Shown here in pieces: positions 1 to 8,890 of a stretch of DNA of 62,804 nucleotides. The notes under the pieces were generated by a model. It ran no database searches, had not been told where the DNA came from, and worked only from the letters and a program-made list of their open reading frames with translations. This stretch comes from Bdellovibrionaceae bacterium UBA6502 (GTDB lineage Bacteria > Bdellovibrionota > Bdellovibrionia > Bdellovibrionales > UBA840). Within the stretch, counting starts at the first letter, position 1. Every line of letters starts with the position of its first letter. The stretch lies in the NCBI GenBank assembly GCA_002436415.1, contig DJMA01000005.1, forward strand, positions 1 through 62,804. The letters run 5' to 3'. The position numbers were made by a program, and so were the translations under genes.

Positions 1-34
1 TCGAAGACCTAAACCGAGGAGTAAACCAAAAAAC

Positions 35-1144
35 CTAAAACAAATAACGCCTCATAGAAACCGAAGACAAAATCCCCAATCCCAACATAGTCGTCAAAGT
101 CCCCGACCCACCATAACTCAGTAAAGGCAATGGAACTCCAACGATGGGCAACAAACCCGTCACCATACCAATATTTACCGTCATATGCCAAAAAACATAA
201 CTAATGGAACCAATGGCAACCAATACCCCAAATTTATCACGAGCATGGGAGGCAATCCGAATCGCCATGATATAAAGAGATAAAAATAAAGTGATGGTAA
301 CAATACTACCAACAAAACCATGTTCTTCACTCAACACACTAAAAATAAAATCTGTATGTCTCTCTGGAAGAAATTCTAGTTGAGACTGTGTACCACGTTG
401 AAAACCTTTTCCTATCCATTGGCCACTACCAACAGCTGTGATGGATTGGATGGTATTATAACCTGCCCCTTGAGGATCTTTACTCGGATCTAAAAAGGTC
501 AACACCCTTTGTTTTTGGTATTGCTTCATTCCAAAGTTCCAAGCCAAGGGCAAAGCCACCACAACAGATATGATAGCAAAAACCAAGATTTTTTTCTTTA
601 CACCGACGAACAAAAACAAAGTTCCTGCCATGGCAGCCAACATCAATGCCGTTCCTAAGTCAGGTTGCTTTGCCACCAAAAGAAAAGGTATTCCCGTTAA
701 TACCAATGGAAGGATTAAATCTTTGATACCCATTCCATTGGGGCTTGATTTTTGACTCAATACCCTAGCCAAAACAAAAACCAAAGCGAGCTTCATAGTC
801 TCTGAAGGTTGATATCGAAAAAAGCCTAAATCTAACCAGCGCTGGGCACCATAAAAACTCCTACCGATAAAAGGTACAAGTGCCAGTAACACCAGGTTTA
901 TTCCATAGAAGACGTAAGCCAGTTTATTAAAGATTTTGTAATCAAAAAAAGTACAAAACATATAAACAATCCAGCCTGCCGAAAGCCACATAATCTGCGA
1001 ACTAAAGGTTTTCCCCCAAACCATTGCCTCAGGTGCATGGGTTGCCGAATACAAATTATAGAGACCTATAAGATTTAAAAACAAGACCACGAGGGTTAAA
1101 TTAATATCAAATCTTTTAATCAGTGTGCGATTTTCAATTTGCAC
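35..1144 (-). CDS. rodA: RodA, peptidoglycan glycosyltransferase of the elongasome
   Basis: SEDS-family polymerase that extends glycan strands from lipid II in the inner membrane during cell elongation, partnering PBP2. The 369-residue product has the usual RodA length, about ten hydrophobic segments, and the conserved family stretch with SQLEFLPERHTDFIFS and the C-terminal PLPLLSYGGSG. It is the last gene seen of the minus-strand set mreC-mreD-mrdA-rodA and starts 3 bp after the mrdA stop, so it is co-transcribed. The ATG is directly preceded by an AGGAG-like sequence inside the mrdA end (GAGGAGTAGAACGTG). The 34 bases left of its stop hold nothing identifiable. FtsW is a possible alternative but the neighbouring PBP2 and MreCD favour RodA. 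Confidence 0.95.
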   Translation of the reverse strand: MQIENRTLIKRFDINLTLVVLFLNLIGLYNLYSATHAPEAMVWGKTFSSQIMWLSAGWIVYMFCTFFDYKIFNKLAYVFYGINLVLLALVPFIGRSFYGAQRWLDLGFFRYQPSETMKLALVFVLARVLSQKSSPNGMGIKDLILPLVLTGIPFLLVAKQPDLGTALMLAAMAGTLFLFVGVKKKILVFAIISVVVALPLAWNFGMKQYQKQRVLTFLDPSKDPQGAGYNTIQSITAVGSGQWIGKGFQRGTQSQLEFLPERHTDFIFSVLSEEHGFVGSIVTITLFLSLYIMAIRIASHARDKFGVLVAIGSISYVFWHMTVNIGMVTGLLPIVGVPLPLLSYGGSGTLTTMLGLGILSSVSMRRYLF

Positions 1145-1147
1145 GTT

Positions 1148-3112
1148 CTACTCCTCTGCCTTAATCAATAAAGCTTGGCGATATTTTTTAGACTTTAACT
1201 TTTCAGGATAATACTTTTTCATATAGGCACGAATGATGTCTCTCGCAACAGGGGCGCCGCCGGTACTTCCATGACATGCGTGCTCAGCCAATACCGCTAC
1301 AACAATTTTAGGGTCTTCTGCCGGAGCAAAGCCAACATACCAGCCATGGTGACGCATTTTTATTGGCCGCTCCTCACATTTGGCAAAAACTTGATCCGAA
1401 GAAAGATTAAACAACTGTGCGGTACCAGTTTTTCCAGCTATTTCAACTCCTGGAATTTTCCACCACTTTGCGGTTCCACGCTCGCCATTGTTAACTAAGA
1501 ACAAACCTTTTTGGACAATGGAAAAAGCCTTTTTACTAATTTTAAAATCCCCTCCCGTTTTTGGACTGTGATCCTTTAAAACTTCGGGCTCCATTTCTTG
1601 AATAATTTCATCTTTTGAATTCAATACCTTTTTAACCAAATGGGGACGAAAGACTTTTCCATTTTTAGCGATAGAACTAAAAACAGTAGCCAACTGCAAA
1701 GGAGTAAATAAAACATAGCCCTGCCCTATGGCGTTGGATAAAGTCTCTCCAGGCTGCCAAGCCTCACGAAATTGCTTTTGCTTCCAATCTGTATCAGGAA
1801 TTAGGCCTGGAATTTCACGGCTTAAATCAATTCCTGTCTTTGATCCTGCACCTAATGCTCTTGCGTATTTGGCAATCTTATCCATGCCAAGCTGATTGGC
1901 AATTTTATAGAAAAACACATTACAAGATCTCTCCAGCGCCGTGTAAATATCAACTTTTCCATGACCGTATCTTAGGTGACAATGATAGGTTTTTCTACCT
2001 AAGCGAAACTTACCGTTACAGTTATGAGTTGTTTTATCAGTGATCACACCTTCATTCAAAGCCGCAAGAGCAACTACAGCCTTAAATGTAGAACCAGGTG
2101 GATTGTGATCTTGAATCACTTTATTACGAAGAGGTTTAAAAGGGTCATTCATCAAACTCTTCCAAAGTTTACTAGAAATCCCTGTTGTAAAATTATTCGG
2201 GTCAAAACTTGGCGCATTCACCCAAGCGAGCACCTCGCCATTATTTGGATCAAGAGCTACTGCCGCACCAATTTTATCATTTAAATTAAATGCTTGGTAA
2301 GCAGCTTCTTGTATATCTGCATCGATGGTTAAGCCTAGGTGTTTACCCGCTTTGGCTTCAATTTTTTCCTTAAAAGCACTAAATAAGCCCGATGTATTTA
2401 AACGAGTCTCTCGACCAAAAGCATCTACCTGAATGAATTTTAAACCGTCTTCACCACGAAGTTTATCATCAAAATTTAACTCCAAACCGGTTTTACCAAT
2501 GATATCCCCTTGATGAAATTTATCACTACGGGATCGTTCTTTGTTTAAAACCGGAAGTTCTCTTTCAGAAATCTCACCAACATAACCCAAAAACTGAGCA
2601 CCATTTTCATGGAAAGGATAGGTTCGTTTAATAAACATATTGATATCGAGACCTGGATGGTCTAACTGCAACCGAGAAAGCCTTGTAACCTCATCGCGTG
2701 ATAAATTCTCTTTAATTCGCACTGGGCGATATTTTCCATTCTGACGAGCCTCTTTCTTTACTTTTTTAACAATACGAGCTGCTTGTAAATTTAAAATTGG
2801 CGCAATGGCTTTAGCCGTATCTTCTAGTTTGGCTGCGTATTGAGGCGTGATGATTGCTTCAAAGCCAGCTTGGTTGTCCACTAAGATACGCCCCTCTCTA
2901 TCCAAAATCCTACCTCTCGGGGCATAGATGGTGGATTTTTTAACCAGGTTTCTCTCGGAAATGTATCGGTGTTCGTTACCTTCATAAATTTGTAAATACC
3001 AAAGGCGAACCCCTAAAATCGCAAAAGTTAAAACCACACTGGCATACAATAAGGTATAACTGCTGGAATATTCTTTTACTTCCTCTTCTGGAGTTTGTAA
3101 CTGATAACTCAA
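1148..3112 (-). CDS. mrdA: Penicillin-binding protein 2, elongation transpeptidase
   Basis: Monofunctional class B PBP that crosslinks peptidoglycan made by RodA. The 654-residue protein has one N-terminal membrane anchor (about residues 20-42), a PBP dimerisation domain with the APRGRILDREGR motif at 64-75, and a transpeptidase domain with the serine motif STFK (S341, K344), the SCN motif near residue 397 and KTGTA near 560. All three penicillin-binding motifs are intact, so it should be active. The start overlaps the mreD stop by 4 bp (ATGA). The order mreD-mrdA-rodA is the standard elongasome arrangement. Length is close to the E. coli protein (633). Confidence 0.95.
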   Translation of the reverse strand: MSYQLQTPEEEVKEYSSSYTLLYASVVLTFAILGVRLWYLQIYEGNEHRYISERNLVKKSTIYAPRGRILDREGRILVDNQAGFEAIITPQYAAKLEDTAKAIAPILNLQAARIVKKVKKEARQNGKYRPVRIKENLSRDEVTRLSRLQLDHPGLDINMFIKRTYPFHENGAQFLGYVGEISERELPVLNKERSRSDKFHQGDIIGKTGLELNFDDKLRGEDGLKFIQVDAFGRETRLNTSGLFSAFKEKIEAKAGKHLGLTIDADIQEAAYQAFNLNDKIGAAVALDPNNGEVLAWVNAPSFDPNNFTTGISSKLWKSLMNDPFKPLRNKVIQDHNPPGSTFKAVVALAALNEGVITDKTTHNCNGKFRLGRKTYHCHLRYGHGKVDIYTALERSCNVFFYKIANQLGMDKIAKYARALGAGSKTGIDLSREIPGLIPDTDWKQKQFREAWQPGETLSNAIGQGYVLFTPLQLATVFSSIAKNGKVFRPHLVKKVLNSKDEIIQEMEPEVLKDHSPKTGGDFKISKKAFSIVQKGLFLVNNGERGTAKWWKIPGVEIAGKTGTAQLFNLSSDQVFAKCEERPIKMRHHGWYVGFAPAEDPKIVVAVLAEHACHGSTGGAPVARDIIRAYMKKYYPEKLKSKKYRQALLIKAEE

Positions 3113-3654
3113 ATTGCCTCCTCTACATCACTGGTGTCAAATCCTCGAGTGGCAGCCTCTACACGAACAAAAATCCAATAAAATAAAGGCGCAAAAAAAG
3201 CTGTACTTAAAACTTGTAAAATCCAAAATCCCCATTGGATACTAGCGTATCCAGTGGCATCGTCTTCAATCATCCAGCTAAATAGATAGTAACAAAAATG
3301 AAAGAGAAATACGGATATACCTGACATTAAAGTAAAATAAGACGAACCTGGCCAAAACAGTCTTTTTTTAACTTGATGAACCAAGATGAATATACAAGCC
3401 AAGCAAAAGAAAATTATCTCGATTGGTATAATGCTATAAGAAGAATACAAGATCACTGAAAATGCCATAAACCCAGCGGCCGTTTTTAAGTCATGAAATA
3501 GAGCAAAAAACAAAAGGCTATACATTAGAAAATGAGGCGCCGGTACATTGCCTGCGATATTAGGCCAAAGAGAAGATTGCAACCCCAGTAACAATAAATT
3601 AACAACAAAATAAATGATTAAATTTAAGCTCTCATTTTTAGTTTCATCAGTCAT
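3109..3654 (-). CDS. mreD: MreD, rod shape-determining membrane protein
   Basis: Small polytopic inner-membrane protein (181 residues, about five hydrophobic segments) located between mreC and mrdA. MreD proteins are poorly conserved in sequence; the call rests on size, topology and position. The product starts with a polar stretch (MTDETKNES), then a membrane segment containing LLLLGLQSSLWPN, which resembles the first helix of the family. It begins 5 bp after mreC ends and its stop overlaps the mrdA start, so translation is probably coupled. Function by family: scaffold that links MreC, PBP2 and RodA in the elongasome. Confidence 0.85.
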   Translation of the reverse strand: MTDETKNESLNLIIYFVVNLLLLGLQSSLWPNIAGNVPAPHFLMYSLLFFALFHDLKTAAGFMAFSVILYSSYSIIPIEIIFFCLACIFILVHQVKKRLFWPGSSYFTLMSGISVFLFHFCYYLFSWMIEDDATGYASIQWGFWILQVLSTAFFAPLFYWIFVRVEAATRGFDTSDVEEAI

Positions 3655-3659
3655 GAGGC

Positions 3660-4529
3660 TTACCTTCCAACATCAAGAGCACTTAGCTCTTCTGTTTTCT
3701 TCTCTTCAGGAGGCCCTGCCAAAACTTGCTTAACAACAAAAACTTCTTCCAACTGACTGGTATCAACGACTGGACGTAATAAGACTTCTTGGGTAATCCC
3801 TGAGGATTCCTTTTGCACTCCATCTACACGAGCGATTGGAAAGCCCTCTGGAAAAATATTATCTAAACCAGAACTAACAACTAAGTCACCTATTTCTACT
3901 TCATCTGTTCTTTGCAAATAGACTAACTCTGCGTGGGTAGGATTCAGTCCCTTAACGATTCCTCTAGCTCGGGATCGTTGCACCCGAGCATCTACCACCG
4001 CATAGCGATCCGTGACCAACAACACAACACTGCTACCCAAGCTTGAAGAAAGCACATAACCCACCACACCGTTGGGATGAACCACTGCCTGCCCCTTTTT
4101 AACCCCTTGAGCACTCCCCACAGAAATTCGAACCACAGATCTTTCTGCAAAAATATCTTGGCCAATCACTTGGGCTGGGACCAAAACCAAATGCTTAACA
4201 TCTTGAAACTTTAACATTTCTCGATACCTTTGATTTTCTAAGTTTAAGTCATCAAAGTTTAACATCTTCGCTTTAAGCTCAGAGTTTTCTTCTTTTAATT
4301 TTTTAATTTGTTGATTGATATCTACCAAATTGATGTAGGTGCGAGTGGTATTCTGTATTCCACCAACAAAGCCCATATAAGCTTCTTGCACAAAACCAGC
4401 CACCATACTAAATGGCCTTAACACCCAAGGGTTTTCCCCCGGTTTTTGCAAATTCAGTGAAAAAACTGGTAGACTCAAAATTGCCAATAAGACCAAAATA
4501 ATTTTTAAGTTAATTCGATTGCGATTCAT
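3660..4529 (-). CDS. mreC: MreC, elongasome scaffold protein
   Basis: Periplasmic scaffold anchored by one N-terminal membrane helix (about residues 8-25), followed by a coiled coil (residues about 65-105, rich in KLKEENSELKAKM) and the two beta-barrel domains of MreC. Recognisable family stretches are AQVIGQD, VVHPNGVVGYV, VTDRYAVVDARV and GDLVVSSGLDNIFPEGFPI. At 289 residues it is normal in length. It is the first gene of this operon. mreB, which usually precedes mreC, is not upstream: the next gene is on the opposite strand. The 236-bp divergent spacer 4530-4765 presumably carries the promoters for both directions. Confidence 0.95.
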   Translation of the reverse strand: MNRNRINLKIILVLLAILSLPVFSLNLQKPGENPWVLRPFSMVAGFVQEAYMGFVGGIQNTTRTYINLVDINQQIKKLKEENSELKAKMLNFDDLNLENQRYREMLKFQDVKHLVLVPAQVIGQDIFAERSVVRISVGSAQGVKKGQAVVHPNGVVGYVLSSSLGSSVVLLVTDRYAVVDARVQRSRARGIVKGLNPTHAELVYLQRTDEVEIGDLVVSSGLDNIFPEGFPIARVDGVQKESSGITQEVLLRPVVDTSQLEEVFVVKQVLAGPPEEKKTEELSALDVGR

Positions 4530-4765
4530 TAGATGCCCTTACTTCCCTTCCTTAGCAATTTAGCATATAAAAACAGCAGTAGATGATTGCCTAAGGTCTC
4601 AAAAATTATAGTATTTTTGAAATTCCTTAGGCAAGACATTGGACCAAATGACGAGCTGCAGCCTGTTTGCGCTATATCTATACAATCCACCAAAAAACCT
4701 TGGCAAAGCCATAGATCCAATAGCAAAATTGACCACTAAACAACTGGGATTACGGGAGTGAATGA

Positions 4766-6229
4766 ATGTTTGATATTTTAAAATACCCAAATCGTCGCAA
4801 GACCATTACTGCTTACATTATTTTTGGTGCAATCTGTTTGGTGTTTGTATTCATGGGAATGGACTATGGTGGAAACCCAGCTGGTGGCCACGCTGCAATC
4901 GTAAATGATAAAATCATTTCACCTAGAGAGTTAGAGACGGCATACAATCAACTTTCAAGAGTTTATGGAAATATGTTCGGCGGAAACAATCCAATGGGCG
5001 GCGAAAATTTTCTTCGCCAAATGGCTTTAAACCAATTGGTTAATCAAACTTTAATCACTGAATACTCAGGTCAATTAGGAATCGAAGTTAGTCCGGCCGA
5101 GCTACAAAATTTCATCATTAATATTCCGGCCTTTCAATCTGATGGAAGATTCCGAAAAGACTACTACCAAAACTTTATTAAAAATCAGAACACTTCTATG
5201 TTCAATTTTGAAAAACAATTGAGCAGAGAGTTGGCCTATCAAAAAGTACAGGACATTTTTAGAGTAGCGAGCATTCCTAGTAAAATAGAGCTTGAACGTG
5301 AAAAAGAACTACTAACTAATGTTCGCGAGGCAAAAGTTTTAAAATGGTCAGAAAATAGTTTCTCCGATCTTGGTAAGAGCACTGAAAAACAAATTTCAAG
5401 CTGGGTAGCTAAAAACAAAGACAAGATCAAAGAAGAATACGATAAAAATCCTGATGATTACAAAACAGATGAACAGGTAAAAGCAAGACATATTCTTTTA
5501 AAGACAGAAGCTAAATCTGCCGCCGACAAACAAGCCCTATTAAAAGAGATGCAGGAAATTAAAAAAACATTAACTCCTGAAAATTTTGCTTCTGTAGCTA
5601 AAGAGAAATCAGAAGACCCTGGTAGCGCTCGAAATGGTGGAGATCTTGGTTACTTCGGTAAAGGTCAGATGGTCCCAGCTTTTGAAAAAGTGGCTTTCGC
5701 CAATGGCGTCGGACAAATTTCAGATATCGTAGAAACTGACTTTGGTTACCATATTATTTTGGTTGAAGACAAAAAGCCTGCTGGAATGCAAGAGCTTAGC
5801 GCTGTTGAAAATGAAATTGCAGAAAAACTAATGACGGAATCCAAACTAAACGAATTCGAAAAACAAATCAGCTCTGCAAAAGATTTCAAAAGCATCGAAA
5901 GACTGGCAAAAAAGTATGATCTTAAAATCGAAGACACAGGAGAAATCAATGCTAGCACAGAGTATGTAAAAGGCGTTGGTCGTTCCACTGAAGTTTTAAA
6001 TCAAGTTTTTTCAATGGAACAAGGTAAAATTAGCGATGTTATTGAGTCTGCCGGTGAGAAGTACCTAGTATACATCTCTAAAACAGCTAAAAAAGATAAT
6101 CCATCCACTCAGGAATCTTTATCCCAAAGAATCCAAGCCAAATACTCTCAAAAACTAATGGCTGATTGGACAAAAGAGGTTGAAAAAGAAGCAAGTATCG
6201 TTCGCAACGAAGCTTATTTAAACCGATAA
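4766..6229 (+). CDS. PpiD/SurA-like membrane-anchored peptidyl-prolyl isomerase
   Basis: Periplasmic folding factor with the PpiD layout: a short cytoplasmic N-terminus, a membrane helix at about residues 15-32, a SurA_N-like chaperone domain (about 35-175), one parvulin-type rotamase domain (about 235-335, with VKARHILLKT, NGGDLGYFGKGQMVPAFEKVAF and FGYHIILV) and a helical C-terminal domain. The 487-residue length is shorter than E. coli PpiD (623). The ATG at 4766 follows GGGAG seven bases upstream. It ends before a strong hairpin terminator. Likely role: chaperone or isomerase for newly exported proteins; which substrates cannot be seen. Confidence 0.88.
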   Translation: MFDILKYPNRRKTITAYIIFGAICLVFVFMGMDYGGNPAGGHAAIVNDKIISPRELETAYNQLSRVYGNMFGGNNPMGGENFLRQMALNQLVNQTLITEYSGQLGIEVSPAELQNFIINIPAFQSDGRFRKDYYQNFIKNQNTSMFNFEKQLSRELAYQKVQDIFRVASIPSKIELEREKELLTNVREAKVLKWSENSFSDLGKSTEKQISSWVAKNKDKIKEEYDKNPDDYKTDEQVKARHILLKTEAKSAADKQALLKEMQEIKKTLTPENFASVAKEKSEDPGSARNGGDLGYFGKGQMVPAFEKVAFANGVGQISDIVETDFGYHIILVEDKKPAGMQELSAVENEIAEKLMTESKLNEFEKQISSAKDFKSIERLAKKYDLKIEDTGEINASTEYVKGVGRSTEVLNQVFSMEQGKISDVIESAGEKYLVYISKTAKKDNPSTQESLSQRIQAKYSQKLMADWTKEVEKEASIVRNEAYLNR

Positions 6230-6253
6230 AAAGCTAATCACAAATTAATGCTA

Positions 6254-6286
6254 AAAAGTCCAAAGTCCTCTTTGGACTTTTTTTTA
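6254..6286 (+). terminator. Rho-independent terminator after the PpiD-like gene
   Basis: Ten-base-pair stem AAGTCCAAAG / CTTTGGACTT with a TCCT loop, followed by eight T residues on the plus strand. The A-run on the other side means it can also act on the convergent minus-strand gene that ends at 6284. Confidence 0.9.
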
Positions 6287-8212
6287 GTAAGTCACCGCTT
6301 CTCTCGCGAAATTTTCAAAGGTCTCTAAAATTTCAGCCTCCTCAAAACCCTTTTTAAGCATCACTTCTTTCAATGACTCCAAACTAAGAACTTCCGTTTC
6401 CATGATTGATAATGCCTCCTGCAAGACTTCTACCTGTCGATGGGATGATTTAGATAACATACGATCTACACTATGATTAATTTCTTCCAACTCTAGTGCT
6501 TTGGAAGGCTCTAAGGCTGGTTGACTGAGTGACATATACTTAGCTCCACCAGGTCCATGCTCCACATATAGATCTTCAGGGCTTAAATCGATTTGCCAGG
6601 AAATTTTACGACGAACCTCAAAGGGATCTATACCTACTTTAAGAAGAACATTGTCCCAATTGCCGAAGTCCTTTTTGCGTATCAGGCCCCCAAGAATACT
6701 CGGCAGATTCACTTCTCTACCAAAAAAGTCATTGGCAAAATTTATCATTTCATCACTTGGTTTCCGAAAAGCCATATAGTTAACCGGAAATGAGGCTTGG
6801 TACATTGCCTGAACCAGTTGCAGGGATTCTTGAGTGGAATAGGTTTTAAGCTTGCCAACTTTCTCCAGGCTAAGCCCCGCCTCCTTAAGCAATAGATCCC
6901 ATTGGCCTTTTTTATTTCCATTCGTCATACTATAGTAAATTGCGTTTAGACTGACATTTCTATCAAAAAAGGAATTGGCGAAACTTTCCATCAGCTTGCT
7001 AGGAAACCGAAAAGCTCTACCATGAACCGGTAAATCTACCTCATACATGCTTCTAACCAAAGCAATGACCTGCTCTCTTTTGTACATTCCTTTGCCTACA
7101 ATCAATTGCGGATCTAATCCAGCTATGTTTAAAATTTCCTCCCAGCGAGACTCTTTTGAAAACTTGAGTAAGGAATAGTATAAAGCAGGCAAGCTAACAT
7201 CTCTACCTTCAGACTTCTTTGCAAATGCAATCATAGCCTGGCTTGGGTTTAAAAGTGAATTTGCATGTATAGCAAAATTAGCTTTGTGTAATTTAACTAA
7301 AAGCGCAAGCTCTCTTCTGATCTTTAGCCTCTTCCGCTTTTTTGCATTTAAATGTCTGCCAAGAGCTTGGTTTAAAAAATATTCCCAACTTTCGAATTTC
7401 CCGCTGTTAAGGACATAGTAATACATTGAACTCAAAGAAACGACTCGACCAAAATACTTGGAAGCCATTAGTGAAAGTTCAAAGTTATATTTTTTAAAAT
7501 CCAAAGGATCCAATGAAACTTTATTGTTCATAAAAAAACGGGCTAGATCTAAGCATTTTTTACGATCCCAAAATGTGAAGCTAGTATTTTTCTCTAGACG
7601 AAACCTACCAACTGCTTGCTGCCAGGATTCAAAGTACTTCCCCGATTGACCTATGTCATACAAGGCCCTTGTTGTCGTTGGAACTTTAAAATATTCAGAC
7701 AACAATTTATCCGCTCTGGGATTTTCTTTTTGCATAGCATAGGTATTCAATGGAATATTACTCGCAATTAAAATTTTGATGGCTTCTTCAATTTTAGACT
7801 CATTCCAGTCCATTTCTTTTTGATGAGAACTCATTTCAGCAGCTCTCAATGCTTCTGGCCAACTTCCAAAATACTTATCTTTTTTCGCAGCATTGTAGAG
7901 CCCAGAGGTTTTTACTTTCTTGCCAAAAATTTCTTCTAAAACTCTCTCTGCCAATTCACCATTTTTATTAAGAGCCATAGCTGAGGCACTTAGATCCATA
8001 CCATCTATTTCACCAATCTTTTTTATAGCTAAAAGTATATTCTCCCTTGTCCATGAAACAGCATTTGAATTTGCAGAGTTCTTGGCCTGTCCCTTGGTAG
8101 TTTTTCTTGCCGAACTTTGACATTTTTTAGACGCAATCTCAGCTTGGATGCCAAAACTCGGCAAACAAAAGCAGGAGATCAAAACTATTAGGGTAAGAGC
8201 ACTTGTTTTCAA
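6284..8212 (-). CDS. Secreted protein with six HNH-associated-type repeats
   Basis: I do not recognise a named protein. The 642-residue product has a signal peptide (MKTSALTLIVLISCFCLPSF) and six degenerate repeats of about 75-82 residues at roughly 54-127, 136-206, 215-286, 296-368, 378-448 and 459-529. Each repeat starts with a helix, has a central Y/F-F-G-x-x-V block followed by LYY or LYN, and closes with a W-x-x-x-L-x-x-A/V-G-like turn (FGSWPEALRAAEM, SRWEEILNIAGL, FGNWDNVLLKVGI). That spacing resembles the homing-endonuclease-associated repeat family (HNH_repeat, Pfam PF18780), which is normally found in intracellular DNA-binding proteins. The C-terminal 100 residues are acidic and helical. 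No nuclease motif is visible. Function unknown; export makes an intracellular DNA role in this cell unlikely. Confidence 0.8.
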   Translation of the reverse strand: MKTSALTLIVLISCFCLPSFGIQAEIASKKCQSSARKTTKGQAKNSANSNAVSWTRENILLAIKKIGEIDGMDLSASAMALNKNGELAERVLEEIFGKKVKTSGLYNAAKKDKYFGSWPEALRAAEMSSHQKEMDWNESKIEEAIKILIASNIPLNTYAMQKENPRADKLLSEYFKVPTTTRALYDIGQSGKYFESWQQAVGRFRLEKNTSFTFWDRKKCLDLARFFMNNKVSLDPLDFKKYNFELSLMASKYFGRVVSLSSMYYYVLNSGKFESWEYFLNQALGRHLNAKKRKRLKIRRELALLVKLHKANFAIHANSLLNPSQAMIAFAKKSEGRDVSLPALYYSLLKFSKESRWEEILNIAGLDPQLIVGKGMYKREQVIALVRSMYEVDLPVHGRAFRFPSKLMESFANSFFDRNVSLNAIYYSMTNGNKKGQWDLLLKEAGLSLEKVGKLKTYSTQESLQLVQAMYQASFPVNYMAFRKPSDEMINFANDFFGREVNLPSILGGLIRKKDFGNWDNVLLKVGIDPFEVRRKISWQIDLSPEDLYVEHGPGGAKYMSLSQPALEPSKALELEEINHSVDRMLSKSSHRQVEVLQEALSIMETEVLSLESLKEVMLKKGFEEAEILETFENFAREAVTY

Positions 8213-8542
8213 ATCAAATTAAATACAGAGCAAATATAGTGCCTAGACAATTAGTCAAATAACCCAACTGCAAGATAGACAGAGGCAGTTTAAAAAACTA
8301 GCGTACTTTGCTACTTTAGCCTCTTTACCAGTAAGCGCATACCTATCTCTTTACACATCTTTAAGTTTCAATATTTTCTCTCTAACACTCAGAGCTTCAA
8401 CTGCAAGCCGAGCTTTAGCTTGCCTCAAAAAGAGTTCTTCATCTGACTTTGGCTAGAACAATTTTTGTCGTTAAGACATTTTTCGCCGGCACGCCCGCTC
8501 TAAATACCATTAAACACTTGGTTTACCACAAAACATTTAAGC
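8213..8542. other. Intergenic region with a possible gene remnant
   Basis: No full gene. On the minus strand an open stretch runs from 8452 to the TAA at 8351-8353 and would encode a charged helical peptide ending AVEALSVREKILKLKDV. It has no ATG or GTG start, only an internal TTG, so it is either a decayed C-terminal fragment or chance. No tRNA and no strong terminator were found. Confidence 0.35.
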
Positions 8543-8889
8543 ATGAAATTTGCAAATATTATGTTCATGAAAGATTTTTTAATATACATCACATTTATAG
8601 CCGTTCTGGGTTTTAGCGCCACCGCACCTGCAACACAGAGTTTTGATTTAAGTGTCTTTGATAAAAAGCAGGTAAAAATTGAAGAGTTCACTGAAAAAAT
8701 GGCTAGCTTTTATTTTGACGGCATCAATGATCTAGAAAAGCCTGGATTGACGGATCCCTCCCGCAGGCCAGTGGTCCTATGGAGACTGTATTCCTAGAAA
8801 TGGGAGTGAGAATTATTACGAAAAAACTAATCATTAAAGGTGACTCTAGCAAAGACCAAAAGGATTCTAGCGAAGAAATTAAATTTTAA
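8543..8889 (+). pseudogene. Small secreted-protein gene, apparently frameshifted
   Basis: The first frame (8543-8797) begins with a signal-peptide-like segment (about residues 10-30, ending near ATAPATQS) and stops at TAG 8795-8797. A second plus frame that is open from 8731 continues through 8800 to TAA 8887-8889 and encodes METVFLEMGVRIITKKLIIK followed by a polar tail. The overlap and the abrupt arginine-rich end of frame one (PSRRPVVLWRLYS) suggest a single ancestral gene broken by a frameshift between 8731 and 8797. No Shine-Dalgarno is obvious before the ATG. Family not recognised. It could instead be two chance ORFs. Confidence 0.35.
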
Positions 8890-8890
8890 A

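Noticed and set aside
4529..4790. Two short minus-strand ORFs in the mreC-ppiD spacer
   Set aside because: No Shine-Dalgarno, overlap each other and the start of the plus gene, no protein-like pattern.
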